Below are positions 62,025 to 64,000 of a DNA stretch of 64,000 nucleotides, piece by piece. The position numbers and the translations under genes are program-made. The stretch spans positions 17,008,527 to 17,072,526 of the forward strand of contig OX485808.1 in NCBI GenBank assembly GCA_950295325.1. Direction: 5' to 3'. The DNA is from Polytrichum commune (lineage: Eukaryota > Streptophyta > Polytrichopsida > Polytrichales > Polytrichaceae). The stretch's first letter is position 1. Every line of letters begins with the position of its first letter. A model generated the notes under the pieces. It ran no database searches, was not told the DNA's origin, and was given only the letters and a program-made list of their open reading frames with translations.

Positions 62025-62440
62025 ACACTAGAAGAAAACTTGTTCATTACAACCATCCGTTGCAAGTTGGCAATTGCGACTCATGACAAGAAAATGTATA
62101 AATAAATCATTTTGGTTGTCAATTAAAGAGTTTTGGTTGGCAATTGTCAAGAGATTGCAACCAAACACCATAACATTATTCAAACTCATAATAGTGTTTT
62201 GTGGGACTGATAGTATTCCACGTAGTATTCCCGGATATTCCCCACATTCAGTCTAAATGTGGGGAATATCCGGGAATACTTCGTGGAATATTATCAATCC
62301 CACAAAACACTGTTATGAGTCTGAATAATGTTATGACCTTCGGTTGACAACCAAAGTGATTTATTTATGCATTTTCTCATAACAAGTCGCTATGGCCAAG
62401 TCGCAACGGATGGTCGTAATGAACAAGTTTCTTCTAGTGT
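62025..62440. repeat. 416-bp foldback element with 7-nt loop
   Basis: Left arm 62025-62248 and right arm 62256-62440 are reverse complements along nearly their whole length, with scattered mismatches and about 30-40 extra bases in the left arm. The loop is 62249-62255. The outer ends are ACACTAGAAGAAA and its inverse; the innermost part, around TATCCGGGAATAC, pairs perfectly. There is no coding capacity. A transcript would fold into one long hairpin. Confidence 0.85.
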
Positions 62441-63299
62441 AAGTAATGTAAAGGGGCTAGAGCTTTGTGAAGCGTGATGTCTATGATGTGTAATAAATCA
62501 CTTATTCCAAGTTTCTTGTTCTCTTATTGTTCCTGAATCCTGTCATGTTTCCGTCATCAAAATCAATGGAACAATTTTGGTTCTGTTTTGGTTTTCTCAT
62601 GGTGAGCCGTTCATTGATCCTATATGTTATCATTCTGACACTCTGACACTCTGACCACTGAGTACAACATTCCACGATCTTTAGTCCTGAGGAAGAAGAA
62701 AACAGCACTTACTCGGGCTCTGCAGAATGAAGTTAATGTTCAAAACCTTATATCTTGCATGTGAATATGAAGGGTGTAGGGTGCATATATATTAAAGTCA
62801 TTGTCCATCATTGTCTCTTTGGATTTGAATAGGAGGAAATATACTAAGTTGTCAGACACTTACCCGACTTAGATTCCATACTTGCACCAACCTAGATATT
62901 GTCGAAATGGGCAGAAATGGGGGGGGCTTAGACTTCATGACATCTATGTAAATGCCTCTCCATCCATTGCGGAGGAAGGGGCTCTATTGCAAACAAACCC
63001 CTTAAAGGTTGAAAACCGATTCAACTAAACTCCACTACACCATTTATGGTAGTTAGAGTCACGTACACCATTTGTGAAGGGCCTAACTTAGATGCCTACA
63101 TGTCGCAAAGCGTCACGTCCACTAATTGCTGATATCATTCCATTCGCCAACATACGTGATTTTTTTAAGTGAAAAGATATGTACATTATGTATGACATTT
63201 AGAGTAGCACATTGGGATACTGGAGATGATAGTTTTTTGTTTTAGTATGCAAGGGGGAGATGTTTTTGAGGAAACTAATGACAAGTGTCATGTGGAACA
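62441..63299. other. Spacer
   Basis: No gene is recognised. A run of 8 G lies near 62920, and the block at about 62935-63010 resembles the diverged repeats near 52 kb. Confidence 0.35.
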
Positions 63300-63490
63300 T
63301 AGGCATGCAACTCATAACATTATCGAACATTCTCATGCCAAGATATTAGTAAGCACACTTGAACGTCAAGTGTCCTGAGGTGACACTAATGATGAAGTTG
63401 TTTATCATTAGTGTGACCTAGCATACGCCTTAAAATAGGGTAAGTGACACTATTATGCATGTGACACTAAATACCATAAACAATGTACAT
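63300..63490. repeat. Counterpart of 49035-49215 (opposite orientation)
   Basis: Shares the CTCATGCCAAGATATTAGTAAG, CCCTATTTT-type and CATGTGACACTAAAT blocks, inverted, with 49035-49215. Confidence 0.6.
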
Positions 63491-63512
63491 TGTTTATGAT
63501 ATTTACTGTCAC
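63461..63512. repeat. 52-bp near-perfect palindrome
   Basis: Centred on ATGTACAT, with a perfect 22-bp core at 63476-63497. Outside the core the arms read GTGACACTAAATAC and its inverse with two mismatches. It may be two repeat ends lying head to head. Confidence 0.75.
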
Positions 63513-64000
63513 TCACTATTTGAAACTACGCAAGGTTATAATTTCCTACTATGGATTTCATTTTTCACTAACAAAGATTAAATAAGTTGTATGGGCAACA
63601 TACATTATAAATGACTTTACTTGATAATAACTTGCATTCTAAGTAAAGAGTTTTAGCATTGCGTAACTCTGAATAATAAGTAACACTAAATATCATTAAC
63701 AATGTAGATTAAAGCGACCACGTACTTTGTTAAAACGACCACAAAGACGCGTTGCGTGGTCACATGACCTGTCAATATTCAATTTTTCATCACACACATG
63801 AAGAGGAGCACGGTATCAACTGTGTGTTAGAATTAATAAACTTGGCCAACTTGGATGACAAGTTAGAGCCCAATCGACACCTTACACATTGACTATGGTT
63901 GATTTAACGGTCCCCTAGTTTAATTCGAAGACTCTTATGTTGTTTTGGGTGCCAAATCACCTCATGAAAAGATTTCAATCCATAGAATGGTTCATTGTGT
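63513..64000. other. Window end, AT-rich
   Basis: No gene is recognised. A further AACACTAAATATCATTAACAATG block at about 63681 repeats the terminal sequence of the preceding palindrome. Confidence 0.4.

Overview
The window is nuclear DNA of a land plant. Its genes have many introns with GT/AG borders. Their products match plant versions of eukaryotic proteins: an MSL1-type mechanosensitive channel, the SF3a60/ATROPOS splicing factor, a BET11/BET12-type SNARE, a plastid-type VTT-domain protein, REV7 and ribosomal protein uS4. Several promoters carry plant telo-boxes. The N-terminus of the uS4 protein and the AT-rich, MITE-filled spacers fit a non-seed plant, perhaps a bryophyte. The species cannot be fixed from the sequence alone, and that guess is weak.

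Layout. Positions 1-15.2 kb hold three minus-strand genes: the MSL1-like channel (622-3817), a TBC-domain Rab-GAP (6092-7927) and SF3a60 (10442-15212, 12 exons). Positions 15.7-16.8 kb are a PIF/Harbinger-like non-autonomous element just upstream of SF3a60. Positions 20.3-33.8 kb hold plus-strand genes: a BET12-like SNARE (20294-22529), a VTT/TVP38-family membrane protein (25238-28802) with a MITE in intron 2, REV7 (31095-32910), and an isolated single-exon fragment of CDC5/CDC5L (33571-33771). Positions 34-45 kb and 49-64 kb are gene-poor. They contain decayed transposon coding relics (PIF/NAM-like, SWIM-type, hAT), several families of short inverted-repeat elements, poly-G/C tracts and foldbacks. 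One housekeeping gene, RPS9/uS4 (45613-47022), sits in this repeat-rich half. It is followed directly by an 11-copy tandem array whose unit is exactly 142 bp.

The genes are unrelated housekeeping functions (mechanosensation, vesicle traffic, pre-mRNA splicing, translesion synthesis/mitotic adaptor, translation). They do not form a cluster or pathway. I rebuilt the exon structures by hand from splice borders and reading phase. All seven gene models close in frame, although the MSL1-like model may lack an upstream N-terminal exon. I found no rRNA, tRNA or CRISPR array. The most unusual features are the indel-free 142-bp array, the possible alternative C-terminus of the channel gene, the orphan CDC5 exon with intact splice sites, the 14-nt first coding exon of the SNARE gene, and a 416-bp foldback at 62.0-62.4 kb.
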